Source of the DNA: Candidatus Fermentibacteraceae bacterium
GTDB lineage: Bacteria; Fermentibacterota; Fermentibacteria; Fermentibacterales; JCC-6
Assembly: GCA_021162285.1 (NCBI GenBank)
Contig: JAGGYZ010000320.1
Span: 1 to 5,086, forward strand
Direction: 5' to 3'
DNA: 5,086 bases
The notes beneath the pieces are model-generated. The model was not told the DNA's origin, searched no databases, and was given only the letters and a program-made list of their open reading frames with translations. The number at the start of each line of letters is the position of its first letter. The stretch's first letter is position 1. Below, piece after piece: positions 1 to 5,086 of this stretch. The position numbers and the translations under genes are program-made.

Positions 1-30
1 AACCAGCACTGTGAAAACCGACAGCCTCAT
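1..30 (-). CDS. 5' end of an unidentified gene, probably exported (partial)
   Basis: Only the first ten codons are in the window. They read MRLSVFTVLV on the minus strand from an ATG at 30-28 and run off the left edge. A purine-rich Shine-Dalgarno sequence, GGAGAGGGG (complement of 35-43), precedes the ATG by four bases, and a promoter-like pair lies just upstream. A basic residue after Met followed by a hydrophobic stretch is how signal peptides or lipoprotein leaders often begin, so an exported product is plausible. Ten residues cannot identify a family. The gene starts 75 bases downstream of the pepT stop on the same strand, so read-through from pepT is also possible. Confidence 0.5.
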   Translation of the reverse strand, partial: MRLSVFTVLV

Positions 31-66
31 TTTACCCCTCTCCATACACGCATCCCCCCGACACAG

Positions 67-95
67 ATAATAGGTACAGAACGACATCGAGGCAA
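67..95 (-). promoter_or_regulatory. Candidate sigma70-type promoter for the left-edge gene
   Basis: On the minus strand a -35-like TTGCCT (complement of 90-95, 4/6 to consensus) and a -10-like TATTAT (complement of 67-72, 5/6) are separated by exactly 17 bases. Transcription would begin near position 60, giving a leader of about 30 bases before the ATG at 30 that includes the ribosome binding site. I see no convincing terminator hairpin between the pepT stop and this site. The left gene may therefore be served both by this promoter and by read-through from pepT. Confidence 0.4.
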
Positions 96-105
96 GGGGA
101 AGAAT

Positions 106-1323
106 CTAATGTGATTTTCCCCAAATTTTCAAAGTGTTTTTTAATCCCTTCAAGGCGATAGCAAGCCCATCTTCGGCCACCCACTCCCTTCTGGAATGAA
201 AAAGCTCTCCACCTGTTGGAAGATTGGCAGTTGGAACCCCCATAAAACTCAATCGGGAACCGTCGGTGCCGCCTCGGATGGAGCCCTCGTGAACTTCTAT
301 ATCGCACTGCCTGAAGCCCTCCAGCGCATAATCAACAAGTCTTGTGTCTTTTTTCAGTATCTCACCTGGATTACTGTACTGCTCTTTCATGGTCAATTCA
401 ATGTGCGAGCCAGGAAAAAGAGAGGAAAGACAATCTCTGATGGTCTCCATTCTCTTGCGTCTTTCCACCATTCCCTCTGTCGTAAAATCACGTAGAATTA
501 CTTTTACCTCTGCAGAAGCCGTGGTCCCGTTTATGTACAAAGGATAGTCATAACCTTCCAGACCGGAACTGTTTTCAGGCATTTCCTCGGAACGCATCAA
601 GGCAATCAACTCTCCGGCAATTCTTACGGCATTTACCATGATACCTGATGCACTTCCAGGATGCACCTCTTTCCCGGCAATTTTCCAGTTGGCTGACCAT
701 GCGTTAAAAGTTTCAGAAGAAACCTCTGTAACCTCTCCTCCATCTATGGTATAGGCAAATTTCGCTCCGAACCGGTCTACATCGAAATTGTCTACACCGC
801 GACCAACTTCTTCGTCGGGAGTAAAAGCGACAACGACCTCCGGCCGGGGCAGATCTGGATTTGCTATTAACCATTTACAGGTTTCCATAATTATTGCAAC
901 ACCGGATTTGTCGTCCGACCCGAGAAGTGTTGTACCATCGGAAGTAATTATTGTACCCCCTTTGTAGCGCAACATATCAGCACATTCCGACGGATCAATT
1001 ATCACTCCATCAGACAGTTCAATGGGAAGACCGTCCCAGTTCCTGTGAAGCTGGGGGTTAACACCTTCCCCTGGTGAATCCGGAGAAGTGTCCACATGGG
1101 CAATCAAGCCTATGGTTTCTCCCGAAACTCCCCCTGGAACTCTGGCATACAAAACACCGGTTTGTGACAGATGCACATTCTCCATTCCAAAGGAAAGAAG
1201 TTCTTCTTCCAGCAATCGTAAAAGTTCAAACTGTCTCATACTGCTGGGACTTGTAGAACTATCCGGATCAGAGGTAGTTGAGACAACTGCATATCTTAAG
1301 AATCTCTCTGCAACAGAATTCAT
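106..1323 (-). CDS. pepT: Peptidase T (tripeptide aminopeptidase, M20B family)
   Basis: This encodes a 405-residue cytoplasmic zinc aminopeptidase that removes the N-terminal residue of tripeptides. Its length matches E. coli PepT (about 408). All expected di-zinc ligands are visible: H76 in AHVDTSPD with D78 behind it, D137 in GSDDKSG, the catalytic base E171 and ligand E172 in PDEEVGRG, D194 in TIDGGE, and H376 in LFHSRRE. H221 in VHPGSASG and R350 in SIRGGTDGSR match substrate-contact positions of the family. The lid/dimerisation domain spans about residues 205-310 and is flanked by the two halves of the catalytic domain. The frame stays open upstream to 1383, but the ATG at 1323 is preferred: the family N-terminus aligns there, and AAAGGAG sits five bases upstream. 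The gene is transcribed divergently from the helix-turn-helix/EIIA gene and ends with TAG. Nothing suggests damage. Confidence 0.95.
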   Translation of the reverse strand: MNSVAERFLRYAVVSTTSDPDSSTSPSSMRQFELLRLLEEELLSFGMENVHLSQTGVLYARVPGGVSGETIGLIAHVDTSPDSPGEGVNPQLHRNWDGLPIELSDGVIIDPSECADMLRYKGGTIITSDGTTLLGSDDKSGVAIIMETCKWLIANPDLPRPEVVVAFTPDEEVGRGVDNFDVDRFGAKFAYTIDGGEVTEVSSETFNAWSANWKIAGKEVHPGSASGIMVNAVRIAGELIALMRSEEMPENSSGLEGYDYPLYINGTTASAEVKVILRDFTTEGMVERRKRMETIRDCLSSLFPGSHIELTMKEQYSNPGEILKKDTRLVDYALEGFRQCDIEVHEGSIRGGTDGSRLSFMGVPTANLPTGGELFHSRREWVAEDGLAIALKGLKNTLKIWGKSH

Positions 1324-1333
1324 TCGGGCTCCT

Positions 1334-1362
1334 TTCAAGACGCCTGGAAGAGTTAGTATAAT
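1334..1362 (+). promoter_or_regulatory. Candidate promoter of the HTH-EIIA/pyrBI operon
   Basis: A perfect TATAAT lies at 1357-1362. With a 17-base spacer the -35 position is TTCAAG (1334-1339), only 3/6 to consensus. A weak -35 with a perfect -10 is typical of activator-dependent or otherwise regulated promoters. Transcription would start near 1369, giving a leader of about 39 bases before the ATG at 1408. That leader is too short for a pyrBI-type leader-peptide attenuator. Confidence 0.4.
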
Positions 1363-1383
1363 TAGTTGAAGAGTGATCAACAA
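1355..1383 (-). promoter_or_regulatory. Candidate pepT promoter
   Basis: On the minus strand TTGTTG (complement of 1378-1383, 3/6 to the -35 consensus) and TATACT (complement of 1355-1360, 5/6 to the -10 consensus) are separated by exactly 17 bases. Predicted transcription starts near 1348, leaving a leader of about 25 bases with the AAAGGAG ribosome binding site of pepT. The -10 box overlaps the -10 box of the opposing promoter, so the two would compete for polymerase. Confidence 0.5.
1365..1381. promoter_or_regulatory. Inverted repeat, possible operator in the divergent spacer
   Basis: GTTGA (1365-1369) and TCAAC (1377-1381) form 5-base inverted arms around a 7-base spacer. A 6-base palindrome, TGATCA (1374-1379), overlaps the right arm. 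The element lies between the -35 and -10 boxes of the candidate pepT promoter and at the predicted start of the opposing transcript. A dimeric repressor bound here would affect both directions. The arms are short and could occur by chance. The adjacent helix-turn-helix/EIIA protein is the obvious candidate ligand, but this is inference from position. Confidence 0.25.
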
Positions 1384-1407
1384 TTTGCGAAGTTCAGGGG
1401 AGTTCAG

Positions 1408-2130
1408 ATGAGTGTGTTTCTTTCGGAAACTGATATTGCCAGGTTTCTTGGACAGAGTGTCCCGGACACTAGAAAAGCAATAAAATCAAGTACTCTGAAG
1501 GAAATCAGCAGGCAGGGGCAAAAAGTTTTTCAAAGGGAAGAAGTTCTTAACTGGTTTGCAGACAATTTCACATCTCTAACATCTGAAAGACTCATGCGTG
1601 CCGATTTCTCCTCGGCAGACAACGCTGGTCTCGACCCCTTTTCGTGCGGAATCACCAATCTTCTGGCAGAAAGCGAGATCCGCTTTCCTGATAGAACTTC
1701 AACAAGGTCAAGTATTCTGAGGTACATCTCTACGAAAGCAGTGGAACTGGGCGCAGTTTACGATTCGGTTGATCTCCGTGAACAGCTTGAACAAAGGGAA
1801 GAAATCGTCTCAACTGCCCTCAAATGCGGAGCTGCGTTGATTCACCCCCTTGCAATAAAACAGATGTATGTGGAAAAAGAGTTGCTCTTACTTATTATTC
1901 CACCCCACCCTATTCCATTCGGTGAACCCGGAGGAAGGCTTACATCACTGTTTTTCCTTCTTCTCTTCCCTGACTCTAACAGGCATGTGCATATTCTAGC
2001 AAGACTAAACAGATTATTAAGATGTAATGAATTTATTGAGGCAATCCTCGAAGCAGAGTCGCATGAGGAGGTTCTCGATTTGGTGTACCGCCGGGAATTG
2101 CTTGTTATCAGTTCCCGTGGAAAAATCTGA
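1408..2130 (+). CDS. Helix-turn-helix protein fused to a PTS EIIA (fructose/mannitol-type) domain
   Basis: This is a 240-residue cytoplasmic protein. Residues about 3-50 (LSETDIARFLGQS through FQREEVLNWF) have the pattern of excisionase/MerR-type helix-turn-helix domains: LSETDIARFLG gives the first helices, then a short wing and an xx-REEVLNW end. A linker covers about 51-85. Residues about 86-235 match PTS EIIA type 2: REEIVSTALKCGAALIHPL places H146 at the phosphorylated histidine, and HVHILARL places H195 at the second conserved histidine. The usual GNGxAIPH motif is altered to KCGAALIH. The frame is open to an ATG at 1366, but the ATG at 1408 is chosen because AGGGGAG ends five bases before it and the domain begins there. 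pyrB follows after 12 bases, so the two are probably co-transcribed. No EIIB or EIIC gene is in the window, so a regulatory rather than sugar-transport role is likelier. The target is unknown. Confidence 0.82.
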   Translation: MSVFLSETDIARFLGQSVPDTRKAIKSSTLKEISRQGQKVFQREEVLNWFADNFTSLTSERLMRADFSSADNAGLDPFSCGITNLLAESEIRFPDRTSTRSSILRYISTKAVELGAVYDSVDLREQLEQREEIVSTALKCGAALIHPLAIKQMYVEKELLLLIIPPHPIPFGEPGGRLTSLFFLLLFPDSNRHVHILARLNRLLRCNEFIEAILEAESHEEVLDLVYRRELLVISSRGKI

Positions 2131-2142
2131 ACAGGAGGAACC

Positions 2143-3066
2143 GTGAGTTCGTTTAAAGGCCGAAACATTATCTCACTGCGTGATATGACCACACCGGATC
2201 TGTGGAAAATTGTTACAACAGCAGAAGAGGTCAAATCCGGTAAACACCGGGGGTGTCTGCTGGACAAAACTATTGCATCTCTGTTCTTTGAGCCTTCCAC
2301 AAGAACCAGACTGTCCTTTGAATCTGCAGTTGTAAAAAGCGGAGGTAGCGTATTCGGCTTTGCGGATCCCGGTTCTTCCTCTCAGAAAAAGGGAGAATCA
2401 TTTTCCGATTCTATCCGAACTGTCACAGGATACTGCGATGCCATGGTTATTCGTCACCCTGTTGAGGGGGCAGCAAGGCTTGCCAGTGAAGTTGCATCTG
2501 TTCCGGTAATCAACGCTGGAGACGGTGCTAACCAGCACCCCACGCAGACTTTTCTCGACCTGTTCACCATCTACGAGGAATTTGGCCGTCTCGAGAACCT
2601 GAAAATAGGAATCATGGGTGATCTGAAGTATGGAAGAACTGTTCACTCTCTTACACACGCAATGTCGCTGTTTGGTGCAGAGATGGTGTTTATCTCACCT
2701 CCTTCACTTGAAATGCCTTCAACAATTCTCTCTGATCTCAGCGATAAAGGGGTTCACTTTCGAACTGCCAAAACCCCGGAGGACGCCGCCGACATGAATC
2801 TTGATATTCTGTATGTAACCAGAATTCAGAAAGAGAGATTCGGAGACCCACTGGAATACAAGAATGTTGCCCATGGATACAGAATTGACAGGAACACAAT
2901 TGCCAGTCTCGGTGAACAGGTTCGCATAATGCACCCGCTTCCAAGGATTGACGAGATTGCCGAGGAGGTCGACAACACTCCCAATGCCATTTACTTCACC
3001 CAGGCACACAACGGTGTTCCAACTAGACAGGCTCTTCTGGGTCTTGTTACCGGAGGTATCAACTGA
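2143..3066 (+). CDS. pyrB: Aspartate carbamoyltransferase catalytic chain
   Basis: PyrB condenses carbamoyl phosphate with aspartate to N-carbamoyl-aspartate, the first committed step of pyrimidine synthesis. At 307 residues it compares with 311 in E. coli. The carbamoyl-phosphate loop FFEPSTRTR (48-56) carries S52, T53, R54 and T55. Other active-site signatures are SSSQKKGES (78-86, supplying the serine and lysine from the neighbouring chain), RHP (104-106), NQHPTQT with H132, GDLKYGRTVHS with R165, TRIQKER with R227 and Q229, and HPLPR (264-268). The start is GTG, supported by AGGAGG four bases upstream. ATG codons further in would delete the first helix. The gene follows the HTH-EIIA stop by 12 bases and overlaps pyrI by one base. 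All catalytic residues are present, so an active trimer is expected, assembling with PyrI into the allosteric holoenzyme. Confidence 0.97.
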   Translation: MSSFKGRNIISLRDMTTPDLWKIVTTAEEVKSGKHRGCLLDKTIASLFFEPSTRTRLSFESAVVKSGGSVFGFADPGSSSQKKGESFSDSIRTVTGYCDAMVIRHPVEGAARLASEVASVPVINAGDGANQHPTQTFLDLFTIYEEFGRLENLKIGIMGDLKYGRTVHSLTHAMSLFGAEMVFISPPSLEMPSTILSDLSDKGVHFRTAKTPEDAADMNLDILYVTRIQKERFGDPLEYKNVAHGYRIDRNTIASLGEQVRIMHPLPRIDEIAEEVDNTPNAIYFTQAHNGVPTRQALLGLVTGGIN

Positions 3067-3527
3067 TGGAAAGAGCATACAAAGTTTATGCGATCAACAA
3101 CGGAACTGTAATTGATCACATCCCCACACCACTGGCACTGAAAGTTGTTGAAATCCTGGGTCTGGGCAACGAGGGCATATTTACCATCGGGGTTGGTTTT
3201 CAATCGAAGAGCCTTCCCGGCGGTAAAGATATTCTTAAAATTGAAAACAGAATTCTTCTTGAAAGTGAAACAGATACAATCGCCCTCATTGCTCCGGATG
3301 CCACTATCAACATCATCAAAGATGGAAGGGTTAGTGAGAAAAGAATAATCTCCATTCCCCAGTCTATTTACGGAGTAATGCAGTGCCCCAATCCAAACTG
3401 TGCCACCAACAAACTTGGAGCCCACAGGCACTTTGAACTGGAAGATAAGAACACAATGACATATCGATGCCAGTACTGTGAAAGAGTTACGGAGATACTA
3501 CCGGAAAACCTCACAGCACCCGAATAA
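3066..3527 (+). CDS. pyrI: Aspartate carbamoyltransferase regulatory chain
   Basis: PyrI binds nucleotide effectors (ATP activating, CTP and UTP inhibiting in E. coli) and tethers the catalytic trimers. It has 153 residues, exactly the E. coli length. The N-terminal allosteric domain shows GTVIDHIP (13-20, with D17 and H18), KIEN with K58, and K92, at the positions of the E. coli nucleotide contacts. The C-terminal zinc domain has C107-x4-C112 and C135-x2-C138 (CPNPNC and CQYC), the four ligands of the structural zinc that contacts PyrB. The start ATG shares its A with the pyrB stop (TGATG), and GGAGG lies nine bases upstream, inside pyrB. This arrangement implies translational coupling and balanced subunit output. 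The nucleotide specificity cannot be read from the sequence alone. Confidence 0.97.
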   Translation: MERAYKVYAINNGTVIDHIPTPLALKVVEILGLGNEGIFTIGVGFQSKSLPGGKDILKIENRILLESETDTIALIAPDATINIIKDGRVSEKRIISIPQSIYGVMQCPNPNCATNKLGAHRHFELEDKNTMTYRCQYCERVTEILPENLTAPE

Positions 3528-3545
3528 TAATCTGCGACAAGCAAA

Positions 3546-3587
3546 GAGCCCGGTACCTGCATCCAGATACCGGGCTCCATGTGTTTT
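3546..3587. terminator. Probable bidirectional Rho-independent terminator between convergent genes
   Basis: A perfect 10-base stem GAGCCCGGTA (3546-3555) / TACCGGGCTC (3568-3577) encloses a 12-base loop and starts 18 bases after the pyrI stop. On the plus strand it is followed by GTGTTTTC, a short T run. On the minus strand the tail after the stem is TTTGCTTG, which is weaker. It also lies just beyond the stop of the convergent FG-GAP gene, so it can end both transcripts, more convincingly the pyrBI one. Confidence 0.75.
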
Positions 3588-3591
3588 CTAA

Positions 3592-5086
3592 CTAATCAAC
3601 AACCACTACCCTCTGTGCGGCAAACTCGCCTGCGGTCTGCATAACCACGGCGTACGAACCGGCAGGAAGACCTGTTACCATTCCGGTGTACTGGCCGGCA
3701 GCCAGCTCACCCTGATTGATCACAGAAACAGTTCTTCCTGTAACATCGTAAACAGCGATGTCTACAAATCCGCTCTGCTCTACATTATAGCCCACAGAGA
3801 ACGCTCCTGAAACAGGATTGCCGGATGTAAGCCAGACTTTTCTGCCATCAAGAGGAGCACTTCCCTCATCTTCAATGTTTACAGGATTCCAGAGAACTGT
3901 AATATCCTTCAGAGAGGGTGTTACATTGGGGTTGCTGGTGTGCAGCTCGGCCAGATACTGAAGGTACTGTCCACCCTGTGCCACAATGGAACCAAGAGTT
4001 GTTGCTGATGTAATCCATGCACTCCACGGGCCCATGTCTCCCGCGGTGTACGATGTTTTAAGTTTTACTTGAATGCCCGTTCCATCGGGTGTGGTTGCAG
4101 ACCAGTAGAGGTATTCCCAGATAACACTTCCAGGGTCAGGAGGTTCTATATCCAATATGGAGCTTGTTACAGCACTGGGTGTTGTGAATCCGCTTACACG
4201 CCACCAGCTGATCTTATCGCCGATAAATGCACAACCAAGTACATCCGGACCCCCGTCTCCGTAACCGTCTCCTGCTGAAACACCGAGCGCTCCCGCGAAA
4301 TACGCTGAAACAGGATATGTCTCCCAGCTTTGTCCCAGATATTCTTTGTTTTTGCACCAGACTATGCGGTCTTCTCCGTAGCTGGCTGCCATTACCTCCG
4401 GGTAACCATCACCATCCATATCATGTGCAGCAATGTCGTAGATATTCTGAGCACCTGCTCCAGTCATGCTGTGATAAATCCATGAACTCTGGGTATCAAG
4501 ATAGTCGTACCATCGGAGATTTCCGGTGCTGTTGGAAGAAGCCACAGCAAAATCATCCGTTCCGTCGTTGTTGTAGTCTGCCACGGCAACAGAAACCGGG
4601 TGGTAATAGGAAGTTGCAATGGTAAACTTGTTCCAGGAGTAACCAAACGGGCTCTGTGCAATGTAAGCTACAATGTCGTTCTGAGAATTACTTGCAGCAA
4701 CAACATCCGGATGACCGTCTCCGTTGAAATCTCCCACATCACATGTGTACGCACCCATAAGAGCCCCATCGATGTAACTCTGGTTCCACCCACTCGTTGT
4801 GCCGTCGTTCTTCCACCAGCACACATCTCCAGAGTAGGAAGATACACCAACGATGTCTGTCAAGCCGTCCTGGTCCATATCAACTGCCCTGATCTGCCTT
4901 GCGTCGAAGTTTGTTGCAATAGTTGTTTTAGGATTCCAGCCTGCAGGTGTATACAGAAACAGAACAATCTTGTTCTCGGAATCGCTGGATGCTACTATGT
5001 CGCGGTATCCGTTACCGTCAAAATCGGCAACAGCGATAAACCTGGGGGTACCAATAGTGCCTATAACATGCTTGGACCATGCTGTA
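3592..5086 (-). CDS. Secreted FG-GAP/VCBS-repeat protein with C-terminal FlgD-like sorting domain (5'-partial)
   Basis: The frame is open from the right edge to a TAG at 3594-3592, giving 497 residues of a longer protein; the ATG at 4878 is internal. Six calcium-loop motifs of D-x-D/N-x-D-G type occur at residues 21 (DFDGNGYRD), 69 (DMDQDGLTD), 119 (DFNGDGHPD), 170 (DYNNDGTDD), 222 (DMDGDGYPE) and 273 (DGYGDGGPD), spaced 48-52 residues. Each is followed by a DIV/DVV-A-SS strand and a WW/WY strand, as in beta-propeller blades. Residues about 302-400 form a beta-sandwich-like module (SSILD, GPWSAW, TPSLKDITVLW). Residues about 414-497 match FlgD-like/type IX secretion C-terminal domains: NPVSGAFSVGY, VYDVTGR, LPAGSYAVV, ending VVVVD. 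An extracellular or cell-surface role is likely; the binding target is unknown. It lies convergent to pyrI and appears unrelated to it. Confidence 0.88.
   Translation of the reverse strand, partial: TAWSKHVIGTIGTPRFIAVADFDGNGYRDIVASSDSENKIVLFLYTPAGWNPKTTIATNFDARQIRAVDMDQDGLTDIVGVSSYSGDVCWWKNDGTTSGWNQSYIDGALMGAYTCDVGDFNGDGHPDVVAASNSQNDIVAYIAQSPFGYSWNKFTIATSYYHPVSVAVADYNNDGTDDFAVASSNSTGNLRWYDYLDTQSSWIYHSMTGAGAQNIYDIAAHDMDGDGYPEVMAASYGEDRIVWCKNKEYLGQSWETYPVSAYFAGALGVSAGDGYGDGGPDVLGCAFIGDKISWWRVSGFTTPSAVTSSILDIEPPDPGSVIWEYLYWSATTPDGTGIQVKLKTSYTAGDMGPWSAWITSATTLGSIVAQGGQYLQYLAELHTSNPNVTPSLKDITVLWNPVNIEDEGSAPLDGRKVWLTSGNPVSGAFSVGYNVEQSGFVDIAVYDVTGRTVSVINQGELAAGQYTGMVTGLPAGSYAVVMQTAGEFAAQRVVVVD

Noticed and set aside
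32..307. 91-codon minus-strand open frame across the pepT 3' end
   Set aside because: It lies largely inside the well-supported pepT gene in another frame, is arginine/serine-rich and resembles no family. It also competes with the ribosome binding site and start of the left-edge gene.
1324..1383. 20-residue N-terminal extension of PepT from an upstream ATG at 1383
   Set aside because: The extension would cover the candidate pepT promoter. It does not match the family N-terminus and lacks the AAAGGAG site that precedes the ATG at 1323.
1366..1407. 14-residue N-terminal extension of the HTH-EIIA protein from the ATG at 1366
   Set aside because: That ATG would lie at or before the predicted transcription start and has no good ribosome binding site, whereas the ATG at 1408 has AGGGGAG at good spacing.
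2100..2145. E. coli-like pyrBI leader peptide and UTP-sensitive attenuator
   Set aside because: Only 12 bases separate the upstream stop from the pyrB GTG, with no hairpin plus T-run and no pyrimidine-rich leader gene.
1842..2300. 152-codon minus-strand open frame spanning the HTH-EIIA/pyrB junction
   Set aside because: It overlaps two genes with conserved motifs on the other strand and has a serine-rich composition typical of antisense shadows.
4227..4625. 132-codon plus-strand open frame opposite the FG-GAP gene
   Set aside because: The opposite strand has consistent repeats and a recognisable C-terminal domain. This frame gives a Cys/Pro/His/Arg-rich low-quality product with no family resemblance.
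1..5086. CRISPR array, tRNA or rRNA genes, transposase, insertion-sequence ends, phage attachment site
   Set aside because: I looked across both strands and saw no regularly spaced repeats outside the coding FG-GAP motifs, no recognisable RNA genes and no mobile-element features. All intergenic gaps are under 100 bases.

Overview
The window holds four complete genes and two genes cut by the window edges. Base composition and codon use look even throughout, at roughly 45-50% GC. It is bacterial: canonical Shine-Dalgarno sites, sigma70-like promoter boxes, one GTG start and tightly packed genes. The large extracellular FG-GAP protein ending in a FlgD-like/type IX-like C-terminal domain suggests the FCB superphylum or one of its candidate phyla, such as Fermentibacteria, Latescibacteria or Zixibacteria. 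That placement is an inference from domain style; no rRNA or other marker gene is present.

Left block, minus strand. The first ten codons of a gene, probably exported, run off the left edge. Upstream of it on the same strand is a complete peptidase T gene (pepT) with every metal-binding residue of the M20B family. A promoter-like pair lies between the two.

Central block, plus strand. Transcription diverges from pepT out of an 84-base spacer. The first gene encodes an excisionase/MerR-type helix-turn-helix fused to a PTS fructose/mannitol-type EIIA domain. Twelve bases later comes pyrB, which overlaps pyrI by one base. PyrB and PyrI are the catalytic and regulatory chains of an E. coli-type allosteric aspartate carbamoyltransferase. 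A strong hairpin after pyrI closes the operon and probably also serves the convergent gene.

Right block, minus strand. The 3' part (497 codons) of a large secreted protein has six FG-GAP/VCBS calcium-loop repeats at 48-52 residue spacing, a beta-sandwich-like module and a C-terminal sorting/FlgD-like domain. Its N-terminus lies beyond the right edge.

The most unusual point is a DNA-binding EIIA protein heading the pyrBI operon and sharing a compact divergent promoter with pepT. PepT releases amino acids, possibly including aspartate, from tripeptides, and ATCase consumes aspartate. A phosphorylation-sensing regulator controlling both is a reasonable but untested hypothesis. Nothing in the window is clearly a wholly new system.
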